From contig NZ_CP075715.1 of NCBI RefSeq assembly GCF_024584805.1, forward strand, positions 3,792,526 through 3,856,525: a stretch of 64,000 nucleotides of DNA, read 5' to 3'. This document shows positions 26,315 through 34,248 of the stretch, one piece after another (the first letter of the stretch is position 1; every line of letters starts with the position of its first letter). The notes under the pieces were generated by a model. The model had not been told where the DNA came from and made no database searches. It saw only the letters and a program-made list of their open reading frames with translations. The position numbers and the translations under genes were made by a program. The DNA is from Streptomyces sp. FIT100 (GTDB lineage Bacteria > Actinomycetota > Actinomycetes > Streptomycetales > Streptomycetaceae).

Positions 26315-26392
26315 GGTGTCCCACCCTTGGGTGCCGCAGTGAGAGCGACCTTTGCCCTGTCTGTGAATTCCCTGAGAACCGCCCCAGGGGGC

Positions 26393-27256
26393 TCAGGGCG
26401 CTGTGAGCGAGAACAGCCGGGCGGCGTTGCGGTAGCAGACCGCTCGCAGCCAATCGTCCCCGAGCTCCAGCCGCTCCAGCGCCTCCAGTTGGTGCAGATA
26501 CGGGTACGGCATGTTCGGGAAGTCCGTCCCGAGGAGCACCCGCTCCCCGAGGTCGGCCAGCCGCCCCCGCTCACCCGCCGGGAACGGTGTGAAGCGCTCG
26601 CTGAAATCCGTGAACGCCATCGTGGTGTCCAGCCGCACCTCCCCGTACCGCTCGGCGAGCTCCAGGAACTCCCCGTACTCGGGCATCCCCATGTGCGCCA
26701 CGACCAGCGGCAGCCGCGGATGGCGCGCGAGCAGCCGGGCGACCGGGCCCGGCCCGGTGAACGCACCCGGCGCCGGGCCCGAGCCGCAGTGCATGACCAC
26801 CGGGACGCCGGCCTCGGCGAGCAGCCCCCACGCCGGTTCGAGCAGCGGGTCGCTGGGGTCGTACGCGCCTACCTGGATGTGCGACTTGAAGACCTGCGCG
26901 CCGCGCTCGACGGCCCGGCGGACGTAGCGCTCGACGCCCTCCTCGGGGAAGAGCGTCGCCGTGTGCAGACACTCGGGCGTCCGGGCGGCGAAGCCGGCGG
27001 ACCAGTCGTTGAGCCACTCGGCCATACCCGCCTTGTGCGGGTACAGCATCGAGGTGAAGTGCCCGACCCCGAACTCCCGCAGCAGACCGACCCGCCGGTC
27101 CTCCTCCTCGCGGTACGTGATGGGCCACTCCATGCCGGTCAGCGGCCCGACGGCGTCGAAGTACGCCCACACCTTGTCGAGGACGCGCTCGGGCATGAAG
27201 TGCGTGTGCACGTCGACGAGCCCGGGCAGCCCCAGCCGCTCCCAGAAGGCCCGCAC
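26393..27256 (-). CDS. TIM-barrel amidohydrolase (amidohydrolase 2 family)
   Basis: 287 residues. Metal motif 'LVDVHTHFMPERVL' (HxH, about residue 15), 'FKSHIQVG', 'PVVMHCGSGPAPG' (His), 'LPLVVAHMGMPEYGEFLEL' (His) and 'RVLLGTDFPNMPYPY' (catalytic Asp) define an ACMSD/gamma-resorcylate-decarboxylase-like hydrolase or decarboxylase. The substrate is unknown. GTG 27256 is 10 bp after the monooxygenase stop. A TTG at 27280 would overlap it. The two genes are co-directional and likely co-transcribed. Confidence 0.88.
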   Translation of the reverse strand: MRAFWERLGLPGLVDVHTHFMPERVLDKVWAYFDAVGPLTGMEWPITYREEEDRRVGLLREFGVGHFTSMLYPHKAGMAEWLNDWSAGFAARTPECLHTATLFPEEGVERYVRRAVERGAQVFKSHIQVGAYDPSDPLLEPAWGLLAEAGVPVVMHCGSGPAPGAFTGPGPVARLLARHPRLPLVVAHMGMPEYGEFLELAERYGEVRLDTTMAFTDFSERFTPFPAGERGRLADLGERVLLGTDFPNMPYPYLHQLEALERLELGDDWLRAVCYRNAARLFSLTAP

Positions 27257-27266
27257 GGCCCGTGCC

Positions 27267-27602
27267 TCACTCCCGTACAAAGCTGTAGCTCCGCTCGACC
27301 CTGCCGACACGGACGCTGTACTCCTCGTACCACTCGGCGCGACCGCGCCGCTGGGCATCCTGGTGCTCCAGGTTCCGCCGCCAGGCCGCGACGGCCTCCT
27401 CGTCCCTGAAGTAGCCGACGGTGATGCCGAGTCCGCCGGGGGTACGGGCCGACTCGTACCCGAGGAACCCGGGCACCTGCCGGACCAGCTCCTCCATGCG
27501 GGCGGCGGTCTCGGCATAGCCGCCCGGCTCCCCCCGCAGCCGGGACGTGAACACGACGGTGCAATAGGGCGGTTCGATCCCCGCCACGAGGTGATCGCTC
27601 AT
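27267..27602 (-). CDS. antibiotic biosynthesis monooxygenase (ABM) domain protein
   Basis: The 111-residue ABM ferredoxin-like dimer has 'YCTVVFTSRLRGEPGGYAETAARMEELVRQVPGFLGYESAR' and 'GITVGYFRDEEAVAAWRRNLEHQDAQRRGRAEWYEEYSVRVGRVERSY'. Members oxidise aromatic substrates or degrade haem without cofactors. ATG 27602 is the natural family start. No polyketide cluster is nearby, so the family name should not be read as a pathway. Confidence 0.88.
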   Translation of the reverse strand: MSDHLVAGIEPPYCTVVFTSRLRGEPGGYAETAARMEELVRQVPGFLGYESARTPGGLGITVGYFRDEEAVAAWRRNLEHQDAQRRGRAEWYEEYSVRVGRVERSYSFVRE

Positions 27603-27773
27603 GCCGAACACCCTCCGACGTGCACGGATGCGGTGTCCAGGGCTCCGGCCCAAAGGGATCCAAGCCTTTACCCCGGCCCGGTGGCCCGACCGCCCGACCG
27701 CCCGACGGCCCGGGCGGCCGACGGCCCGGCAGCCCAACGCCCGACGGTCCGGGCGGTCCGGGCGGCCCGACGC

Positions 27774-28649
27774 TCAGAAGAGCCCGTCCTGCACACCGTG
27801 CGGCAACTCGTCCACGGGCACGGTCACGGGACTCCGCGGCTCGGCGCCGACGAGCCCCCAGCCGGACATGAGCCGCGTGTCGACGACGACCACCCGCCCG
27901 TCGTGGGCGCGCAGATGCAGATCGGGCCCGGCCGCCGCGATCAGCCGCCCCGCGACGGTCCCGCCGTCGACGAGCTCACGCACCACGCCCCAGGCCGCCG
28001 GGAGCCCCCCGAGCCCGAACGCCCCCATATGGTCGACCGCCTCGAACCCGAGCCGCTCCAGCGCCTCCGGCCACCCGGCGAGGCCCGTGGCCTGCGCGTA
28101 CAGCGCGGTGATCTCCGCGGCCCGCTCGCCCTCGGCGGCCGGCAGCTCCGCGCGGACCGCCCGCTTCCGCGCGTACGGAATCCGGTCCGGCACGCCGAGC
28201 GCCGCGCGCAGCAGCTCCTCGGTACGCCGCGCCGCCATCAGCGGCCCGCGCCCCAGCCAGCTGAACACCACCGCACCCTGCTCCAGGAGCCGCGCCGCCC
28301 CTCGCTCCTCGGCGGTGATCCCCACCTTCACCATGCCCGGCCCGAACCAGGCCAGATACACCCGGTAGGGGCGGGGGTCATCGGCAACGGTGTCGGCAGC
28401 GACCGAATGCGCCCGGTCCAGCCGCGCGCACTCCGGACAGCGCCCTCCGGTGCTCCGCCCCGCCACGACGGCCCCGACGGCGCACACGTTCCCGCGCGCA
28501 CCGGTGCAGCTCCGCTGCCCGACGGCCCGGAACGCGATCTCCTGCCCGTACGCGACAGGACTGTCCCGCCTGACCCGCCCCGACACCCACCGCAGCACAG
28601 GCGGCGTACGGGTCCAGCCCAGTCCTGCGCACTGCCATGCCAGGCCCAT
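27774..28649 (-). CDS. DUF2797 domain-containing protein
   Basis: The 291-residue product has an N-terminal Cys-rich region with potential zinc ligands (Cys in 'RSCTGARGNVCAVG', 'GGRCPECARL') and a 'PYRVYLAWFGPGMVKVGITAEERGAARLLEQGAV' segment typical of DUF2797. That domain has a GIY-YIG-like strand order (YxVYLA...VKVGIT). A nuclease-like fold is therefore possible, but catalytic residues are not certain. ATG 28649 gives a normal start; the longer frame is an overlap with the divergent VOC gene. Confidence 0.82.
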   Translation of the reverse strand: MGLAWQCAGLGWTRTPPVLRWVSGRVRRDSPVAYGQEIAFRAVGQRSCTGARGNVCAVGAVVAGRSTGGRCPECARLDRAHSVAADTVADDPRPYRVYLAWFGPGMVKVGITAEERGAARLLEQGAVVFSWLGRGPLMAARRTEELLRAALGVPDRIPYARKRAVRAELPAAEGERAAEITALYAQATGLAGWPEALERLGFEAVDHMGAFGLGGLPAAWGVVRELVDGGTVAGRLIAAAGPDLHLRAHDGRVVVVDTRLMSGWGLVGAEPRSPVTVPVDELPHGVQDGLF

Positions 28650-28746
28650 GCGGTGGAGGATAGACGCGTTCCTCGGTATCCGGTGCCCGGGTCTTCGATC
28701 ACTCGCCCGCGGCTCGGCTGTCAGAGGTTCGCAGTACGGTCCTGCC

Positions 28747-29181
28747 ATGGCAGCCACCATCACCCTGACCCTCGACTGCGCGGACGCGCAGCTCCTCGCC
28801 GCGTTCTGGAAGACAGCCCTCGGCTATATCGACGAGCCACCGCCGGCACCGTTCACGACCCGTGAGGAATGGCTCGCTCAGTTCGACCTGCCGGAGGACG
28901 ACTCCGAGGACGACGGTGCCTGGCTCTGCGACCCGGACGGCGTCGGCCCCCGCCTCTCCATCCTCAAGGTCCCCGAGCCCAAGACGGCGAAGAACCGCCT
29001 CCACATGGACGTCCGCGTGCCGGGCCACGGTGGCCCCGAGGAGCGGTGGGCTCGGATCAAGGCGGAATCCGAGCGCCTGGTGAAGGCGGGCGGGATCGTG
29101 CTGGAGGCGTTCGACGGCCACCACGTGGTGATGGCCGACCCGGAGGGCAACGAGTTCTGCGTCGCGGCGACCTCCGCGTGA
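28747..29181 (+). CDS. VOC family (glyoxalase-like) protein
   Basis: The 144-residue product starts 'ITLTLDCADAQLLAAFWKTALGY', then 'LSILKVPEPKTAKNRLHMDVRV' and 'GHHVVMADPEGNEFCV': two beta-alpha-beta-beta-beta modules of the vicinal oxygen chelate fold. His and Glu ligands are partly present (HMDV, EGNEFC). Role unknown. ATG 28747 is 97 bp from the divergent DUF2797 gene. Confidence 0.88.
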   Translation: MAATITLTLDCADAQLLAAFWKTALGYIDEPPPAPFTTREEWLAQFDLPEDDSEDDGAWLCDPDGVGPRLSILKVPEPKTAKNRLHMDVRVPGHGGPEERWARIKAESERLVKAGGIVLEAFDGHHVVMADPEGNEFCVAATSA

Positions 29182-29203
29182 CATCCCGGCCGGCGGGCCG
29201 GTC

Positions 29204-29425
29204 CTACGCCTGAGGGGCGGCGGGCCTCCTGTACCAGCGGACGATGCGCCGACCGACCGTCCAGAGCCCGCCGAGGACCCCGAGCCCTCCCATGATGGGC
29301 CAGGCCAGCGGCCCTCCGTCGCGGTAACTGCCGATACCCACCACCAGGAGGTAGATGCAGAACGCGAGCCCCCACCAGTCCATGGCCGCGTCCAGCCGTC
29401 CCCACACCTTCGAACGCTCGATCAC
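29204..29425 (-). CDS. small membrane protein
   Basis: 73 residues (GTG 29425) with two hydrophobic helices, 'MDWWGLAFCIYLLVVGIG' and 'PLAWPIMGGLGVLGGLWTV', and a basic end 'RRIVRWYRRPAAPQA'. Unknown function. It reads in the same direction as the CMD gene, 58 bp downstream of it. The start is uncertain. Confidence 0.6.
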   Translation of the reverse strand: MIERSKVWGRLDAAMDWWGLAFCIYLLVVGIGSYRDGGPLAWPIMGGLGVLGGLWTVGRRIVRWYRRPAAPQA

Positions 29426-29483
29426 GGCCCGAATCCTGGCAGGCGCCGCCGCCCACCACCAGAGGCGATCGACAGGGCGCGCC

Positions 29484-29921
29484 CTACGTCTTCCTCGCCT
29501 TGTCCGCCTCTTCGAAGACCTGCAAGGCGACCTGGTAGCCGTCGAAGGCGCGGGCGGCGCCGGCATAAGCCTCGATGTGGATGAACGTCTCGACGATCTC
29601 TTCCGGGGTGACACCGTTGTTGAGCGCGATGCGGAGCTGCCCGCGCAGCGGTTCGAGGGTGCCCAGGGTCGCGGCGATCGTCACGGACACGAGGGCACGG
29701 GTGCGTGTGTCGAGGACGTCGGTCCGCGGCCATGCGTCACCGAAGGTGTGCACCGTGGCGAGGCGCTTGAAGTCCGCCCCGTTGGCGGGCTCGCCCCTGC
29801 CGGGCTCGAGGAACCGCTCCAGCCGCATGCCGAGCAACCGCGCTGCCGTGTCGAGTGCGGCGACATAGCTCCGCTCTTCTTCTTCGTCGTTGCCGTTGTC
29901 GCTGTCGTTGTCGTTGGCCAT
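29484..29921 (-). CDS. carboxymuconolactone decarboxylase family protein
   Basis: The 145-residue product has the CMD/AhpD fold 'DTRTRALVSVTIAATLGTLEPLRGQLRIALNNGVTPEEIVETFIHIEAYAG', but no CxxC peroxidase motif, so it is a decarboxylase-like rather than AhpD-type member. ATG 29921 follows GGGGAG by 8 nt. It begins just past the araC stop and is likely co-transcribed with that regulator. An acidic N-terminus (NDNDSDNGNDEEEE) is encoded by a short GTTGTC repeat. Confidence 0.85.
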   Translation of the reverse strand: MANDNDSDNGNDEEEERSYVAALDTAARLLGMRLERFLEPGRGEPANGADFKRLATVHTFGDAWPRTDVLDTRTRALVSVTIAATLGTLEPLRGQLRIALNNGVTPEEIVETFIHIEAYAGAARAFDGYQVALQVFEEADKARKT

Positions 29922-29926
29922 CCCGC

Positions 29927-30757
29927 TCACTCCCCATCGAGCCGGTGCTCGTGGGACCTTGCCTTTCCGGCGCGCGCGTACTGCCCGGGGGCGCTGCCCA
30001 CGAGCCGTTTGAAGTGCCGGGTGAAGTGCGACTGGTCGTAGAAGCCGGCCGCGGCCGCCACCTCGGAGGCCGGCTGCCCGTCGAGCAGCAGTCTCCGGGC
30101 GCGGTCGACCCGGCGGGCCATGAGGTACTGGTGAGGGGCGATGCCGAAGGCCGCGCTGAACGCCCGTACCAGGTGCGTGGGATGGGCGTGCACCAGCCTC
30201 GCCGCCTCGTCCAGAGTCAGCCCTTGCACGAGCCGTTCGTCGAGGAGCTCCCGCAGGCTGTGGGCGACGCCGCCGTCGGCCCTCGGCGGACGGGCCACGA
30301 GCCGGGGTCGCAGATGGCCCCGGAGCCGCTCGCGGATCAGGGCGAGACGGCTCTCCGCCTCCAGCTCGTCACCCCGGTGCGTCAGGGACGTGTGCAGCTG
30401 TCCGACACGGCGCCGCAGGCCGGGGTCGACCAGGTCGGGTCCGTCCACGGCCGGCCCGATGAAGGTCTCGTCCAGCTGGGTCAGGTCCAGGTAGAGCACG
30501 CGCTTGCGGAAGCCCTGCGCTGTGGCGGGTGAACCGTTGTGCGGCACCTGCGGCGGGAGCAGGGAAACCGTGTCGTGCGGGGTGCCGCGCTCATGACGGT
30601 TCAGGTCGTAGCGGACGGCGCCGTCGTCGACGACCAGCAGGGTCCATGAGTCATGGACATGCATCGGGTACGCATGCTCGGTGAAGCGGGCGTGGAAGAC
30701 CTCCACGACACCCGGGACCTTCGGGCGCCACGCGGAAACCTGCTGCCCGGCCACCAT
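29927..30757 (-). CDS. AraC family transcriptional regulator with cupin-type sensor domain
   Basis: The 276-residue product has an N-terminal AraC ligand-binding cupin ('FTEHAYPMHVHDSWTLLVVDDG', about 18-40) and two C-terminal HTHs ('LTLDEAARLVHAHPTHLVRAFSAAFG', 'ASEVAAAAGFYDQSHFTRHFKRLVG'). It is transcribed divergently from the DUF2000 gene across 49 bp and sits upstream of the CMD gene. The DUF2000/AraC pairing suggests it controls both. ATG 30757 chosen; the frame upstream is the complement of the neighbour. Confidence 0.92.
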   Translation of the reverse strand: MVAGQQVSAWRPKVPGVVEVFHARFTEHAYPMHVHDSWTLLVVDDGAVRYDLNRHERGTPHDTVSLLPPQVPHNGSPATAQGFRKRVLYLDLTQLDETFIGPAVDGPDLVDPGLRRRVGQLHTSLTHRGDELEAESRLALIRERLRGHLRPRLVARPPRADGGVAHSLRELLDERLVQGLTLDEAARLVHAHPTHLVRAFSAAFGIAPHQYLMARRVDRARRLLLDGQPASEVAAAAGFYDQSHFTRHFKRLVGSAPGQYARAGKARSHEHRLDGE

Positions 30758-30806
30758 GCCAAGAACGTACAAGACGGTCCGGCAGAGCGCGCGGCAGTCT
30801 CGAACC

Positions 30807-31238
30807 ATGACATCCGAGAACACACCCGTACGCTTCGACACCAAGATCGCCGTCCTGCTGCGCCAGGACCTGGAGTCCTGGCAGCGGCTGAACGTGACGG
30901 CCTTCCTCGTCAGCGGCCTCGGATCGGAGCTCCCCGAGGTCATCGGCGAGCCGTACGCCGACGCCGACGGCACCCCCTATCTGCCGATGTTCCGCCAGCC
31001 CGTCCTGGTGTTCGAGGGAACGAAGGAAACGCTGACCGCCGCGCACGAGCGGGCGCTCTCCCGCTCGCTTCCCCTGTCGGTCTTCACATCCGACCTCTTC
31101 GCCACGGGCAACGACCGGGACAACCGCGCGGCCGTGCGCGCCGTGCCGAAGGACCAGCTGGATCTGGTGGGCCTCGCCGTGTACGGGCCGCGCAACGCGG
31201 TCGACAAGGTCCTCAAGGGCGCCCGAATGCACCCCTAG
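30807..31238 (+). CDS. DUF2000 family protein
   Basis: The 143-residue protein starts 'RFDTKIAVLLRQDLESWQRLNVTAFLVSGL' and contains 'YLPMFRQPVLVFEGTKETL', the DUF2000 alpha/beta fold (peptidyl-tRNA-hydrolase-II-like). Function unknown; the divergent AraC neighbour is typical. Its TAG stop lies within the CTAG border of MITE element B, so the element inserted at or over the stop. Confidence 0.88.
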   Translation: MTSENTPVRFDTKIAVLLRQDLESWQRLNVTAFLVSGLGSELPEVIGEPYADADGTPYLPMFRQPVLVFEGTKETLTAAHERALSRSLPLSVFTSDLFATGNDRDNRAAVRAVPKDQLDLVGLAVYGPRNAVDKVLKGARMHP

Positions 31239-31478
31239 GCCGTGTCTGACAAATCCCGCCTGGCGCGCGACGCCCGGCACGCTCCCCCAGAGCTCGCGCC
31301 TGGGAGGTGCCCCCACCCCCGTAGCCCTTCGGGCACGGGAGGTGCCCCCACGCTGCGTTGTCGGAGTCATCCAAGTACGTCCAGTACGAGGATGATCCTC
31401 CGCCTTGCGATTGCACGCACCGGACGCCGCGCACCCCGCCCTGCGGGCGGACGGCGCCATTTGTCAGACACGACCTAG
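31235..31478. mobile_element. MITE-like palindromic element B (244 bp, CTAG ends)
   Basis: 20-bp terminal inverted repeats with one mismatch (left starts CTAGGCCGTGTCTGACAAAT) have CTAG at both ends (31235-31238, 31475-31478). The internal GGGCACGGGAGGTGCCCCCAC block occurs twice here, inverted relative to elements A and C. No ORF of its own. Confidence 0.75.
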
Positions 31479-31602
31479 CCCCGCCACCAGCTCTGCAGCT
31501 CCCCGCACACGTCCGATCACGAGGGCCCGTGGCTGATGTACTCGGGTCGAGCTGAGTACGTGAGCCCTGGCCGGCCACGGGGTGAGCCGGAACGCTCGGG
31601 TC

Positions 31603-32004
31603 ATGCGCCAAGAACTGCTGAAAATCGTTCGCCCGCTGTTGCCGGACCTCGTGCCGGCGCTGGTGGCACCCGCTCTGTGGGCTGTCTGGCTGGGCTGGGA
31701 CCAGCATCGTGACGTGCACCCCGACGGTTCGACGACCGGCCCGTACGAGGCGTGGCAGGTGATCGGGCTGCTGCTGACCCTGCTGGCACCGGTGTACTGG
31801 GCGGCGTCCCGCAACCACATCCCAGGCGCTGTGTTCGGCACCACGGCCGGCCTCACCGTTGCCGCCTACGACTGGTCGGACGACGGCAGTGGCCTCTACA
31901 TGATCGGCGTGGGGACAGTCATGGTGGGAAGCCTCGTCGCGACCGCCGCCGTGTCCACCGTGATCGCCCATGTGAGACGAGGCGGACGACGGAACGGAGC
32001 CTGA
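31603..32004 (+). CDS. small integral membrane protein
   Basis: 133 residues (ATG 31603; a GTG 21 bp earlier is possible) with three to four hydrophobic helices: 'LVPALVAPALWAVWLGW', 'WQVIGLLLTLLAPVYWAA', 'GAVFGTTAGLTVAAYDW' and 'VGTVMVGSLVATAAVSTV'. Basic C-terminus RRGGRRNGA. No family recognised. It is convergent with the multicopper oxidase, only 11 bp apart. Confidence 0.65.
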   Translation: MRQELLKIVRPLLPDLVPALVAPALWAVWLGWDQHRDVHPDGSTTGPYEAWQVIGLLLTLLAPVYWAASRNHIPGAVFGTTAGLTVAAYDWSDDGSGLYMIGVGTVMVGSLVATAAVSTVIAHVRRGGRRNGA

Positions 32005-32015
32005 CGGTCGATCCG

Positions 32016-33956
32016 TCAGTGGCCGTGGTCATCGCGGTCGCCACGGTCGCCGCGACCGTGGTCGCCGTCGTCGCGGTCGCGATCGTCGCCGCGGCCGACG
32101 ATCGTCCACGGCCGCATCAGATCGTCGTCCTCGTGTTCGAGAATGTGGCAGTGGTGGACGTACGTCGCCGGGAGTTCGGCGCCGCTGCCAGGAATCGACG
32201 CGATCCTGTCCATGGGCGGGGTGAATTCCTGGATGATGATTCTGGTCACCGTCTCCGGATAGGACCTGACCGTGTCCTTGTAGGACCGTTCTTCGTCCGG
32301 GTCCGGAGGAATCGGCGGGCCGGTGAGATAGTTCGCCAACACCGGCCGGTCCTCCGGTTTACGGCCACCGTAGATCCACTTTTCGTAGTCCTCCTGGTAG
32401 CCGGCTGCGTCGATCGGCTGCCTGTTCAACACCTGGAAGTTGACGAGGTGGACATGCATCGGATGGGCGTCGTGGTTGGGATTGATGTACTCCCAGATCT
32501 CGGTCGAGCCCACCTTGATGAAGTCCTGGGACGGCTCCATGAATGGCACCGCGTTGATCGTCATGGTGCCGAAGAGCTTCTGCTGGTAGATGACCCACTC
32601 CCGTCGACGGGTGTGCGACTTCACCTCGATGGGCGCGACCTTCGGCAGCTTCAGCTTGCTGGTCGGTGTCGTCCTGTCCCGCCCGGACAAAGACTTCGTG
32701 ACCTGGAATTCCATGATGTCCGAGATTTCCGGTCCGTCGCCTCCGGGATAGTGGACCGGTGCGTTGTAGTTCGTCAATGCGACGATCGTACCCAGGGGCA
32801 CCTGACTGAAGTCGACGATCAGGTCGTACCGTTCGGCTGGCGAGATCAGGAAGTTCAGCATGCGCAACGGTTCACGGAAACCGCCGTCGGTGCCGATCAG
32901 CCAGAACGGCAGTGTGGGCTGGGACAGTACGTCCCTGGGAACGTTGAACGTCAGCCGCCAGAAACGCTCGTTCGAACCGTTGAGAATACGCAGCCGGTAC
33001 CGTCGCGGCTCGACGGCCAGGAACGGATACGCCTTCCCGTTGACGACCGGGGTGTCCTCGCCCTGTCTCTCGGTCATGGTGTAGGCGAGCGATCCGTCCG
33101 GATGGAAGGTCCGGTCCTGCAGGATGAGGGGGACCTCGAATTCGCCCTCCGGCAGCCCGAGCCGCTCGTCGGCGGGGTCACGAACGAGGTAGAGACCGGC
33201 AAGCCCCGCATAGACGTTGACGCTGGTCATACCCATGCCGTGATCGTGATACCAGAGCATCGACGAGTTCTCGTGGTTGGTGTAGCCGTAGATCGCTTCG
33301 TTGGGTTTGACCCGGCTCGGGTCCAGGGTGGTGTAGGACTCCGCGTGGAATCCCTCCGGGCTGAACGACTGCAGCGGCTCGCCGTCGGACTGCGGTGCCG
33401 TGAAACCGCCGTGCTGGTGCACGACGTTCCACACGTTGATGTGCGCGGGAAAAGGCTGCTTGCTCTTGTAGGGAGGCGGAGCGGTCGGGGTGAGCTCGGG
33501 GTCCCCATTGCGGATTTTGTCGATCACGAACTGGAACATGTGGGTGGTCGGCAGTTCGTTGCGGTATTTGACGACCGTCGGATGGTCCTTGATGACGCTG
33601 ATGGTCGGCCCCAGATACCCCATGCCGAGCGCCTCGTGGGGATTGTGCGGGTCCGCGGCCCAATAGCCCCACACGGTCGCCGGCTCAAGATCCCGGTGGA
33701 AGCGCCACGAGCCCTGCCGCATCGTGATGTCGTAGTAGTCGGCGCCCGGATAGACGGAAGGATCCGGAACGGCAGTCACCGGCGTCGGCAGCGGGTCGAC
33801 GAACCTCGCCAGCTTGGGGGTATGCGGCACCGCGGTGTTCCCGGCCCCTGTCCCGTGAGCCGGCGCCGCGTACGCCCGCGCTCCCAGAGCCCCCTGGGGA
33901 AGCACGGCCGCACTCCCCACGGCACCTGCCATGAGGAATTTCCTTCGCCCGAACAT
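32016..33956 (-). CDS. Tat-exported multicopper oxidase (phenoxazinone-synthase/CotA-like laccase)
   Basis: The 646-residue product has a Tat signal 'GRRKFLMAGAVGSAAVL'. All four copper motifs are present: 'VVHQHGG', 'LWYHDHGMG' (both HxH), 'HPMHVHLVNFQVL' (HxxHxH) and 'HHCHILEHEDDDLM' (HCHxxxHxxxxM, type-1 copper). It oxidises phenols or aminophenols with reduction of O2 to water outside the cell. The three-domain length and motif spelling are nearest to PhsA-like enzymes. The last ~25 residues are a His/Asp/Arg-rich repeat (DRDDGDHGRGDRGDR) not needed for catalysis. Confidence 0.93.
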   Translation of the reverse strand: MFGRRKFLMAGAVGSAAVLPQGALGARAYAAPAHGTGAGNTAVPHTPKLARFVDPLPTPVTAVPDPSVYPGADYYDITMRQGSWRFHRDLEPATVWGYWAADPHNPHEALGMGYLGPTISVIKDHPTVVKYRNELPTTHMFQFVIDKIRNGDPELTPTAPPPYKSKQPFPAHINVWNVVHQHGGFTAPQSDGEPLQSFSPEGFHAESYTTLDPSRVKPNEAIYGYTNHENSSMLWYHDHGMGMTSVNVYAGLAGLYLVRDPADERLGLPEGEFEVPLILQDRTFHPDGSLAYTMTERQGEDTPVVNGKAYPFLAVEPRRYRLRILNGSNERFWRLTFNVPRDVLSQPTLPFWLIGTDGGFREPLRMLNFLISPAERYDLIVDFSQVPLGTIVALTNYNAPVHYPGGDGPEISDIMEFQVTKSLSGRDRTTPTSKLKLPKVAPIEVKSHTRRREWVIYQQKLFGTMTINAVPFMEPSQDFIKVGSTEIWEYINPNHDAHPMHVHLVNFQVLNRQPIDAAGYQEDYEKWIYGGRKPEDRPVLANYLTGPPIPPDPDEERSYKDTVRSYPETVTRIIIQEFTPPMDRIASIPGSGAELPATYVHHCHILEHEDDDLMRPWTIVGRGDDRDRDDGDHGRGDRGDRDDHGH

Positions 33957-34248
33957 CGTGCCCAGCCTTCCCTCGCCTCACGCGCCTCACGTAGCGCCCA
34001 AGGGATACAGGGCTGGTTCGGAACATTGCCGCAGCACGCCGGTCCGGTCCGCGAAAGACACTCATTGGGCCGACCTCAGCAGCGATTCGGAAGACAACCT
34101 GACGCATGAGCCCGGCAGTTGACGTGGAACCGTCTCCGCCAGAAGCATCGTGTGCTTACTCACCCATCCGGTTCGTCGACGTGCTCAGCCGTGCTCTCCG
34201 CCTCCGCACCGGGCCGTCCGCGAGAGCGCCGCCATGCTCGCGGCACGC
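33957..34248. other. 292-bp intergenic region
   Basis: It contains the promoter side of the multicopper oxidase (transcribed leftwards) and the 3' flank of the SUKH gene. No CDS, tRNA or strong hairpin was recognised. Confidence 0.5.

Noticed and set aside
27267..27602. Antibiotic biosynthesis gene cluster
   Set aside because: A lone ABM-domain monooxygenase and scattered oxidoreductases without PKS, NRPS, terpene or RiPP core genes do not make a biosynthetic cluster.
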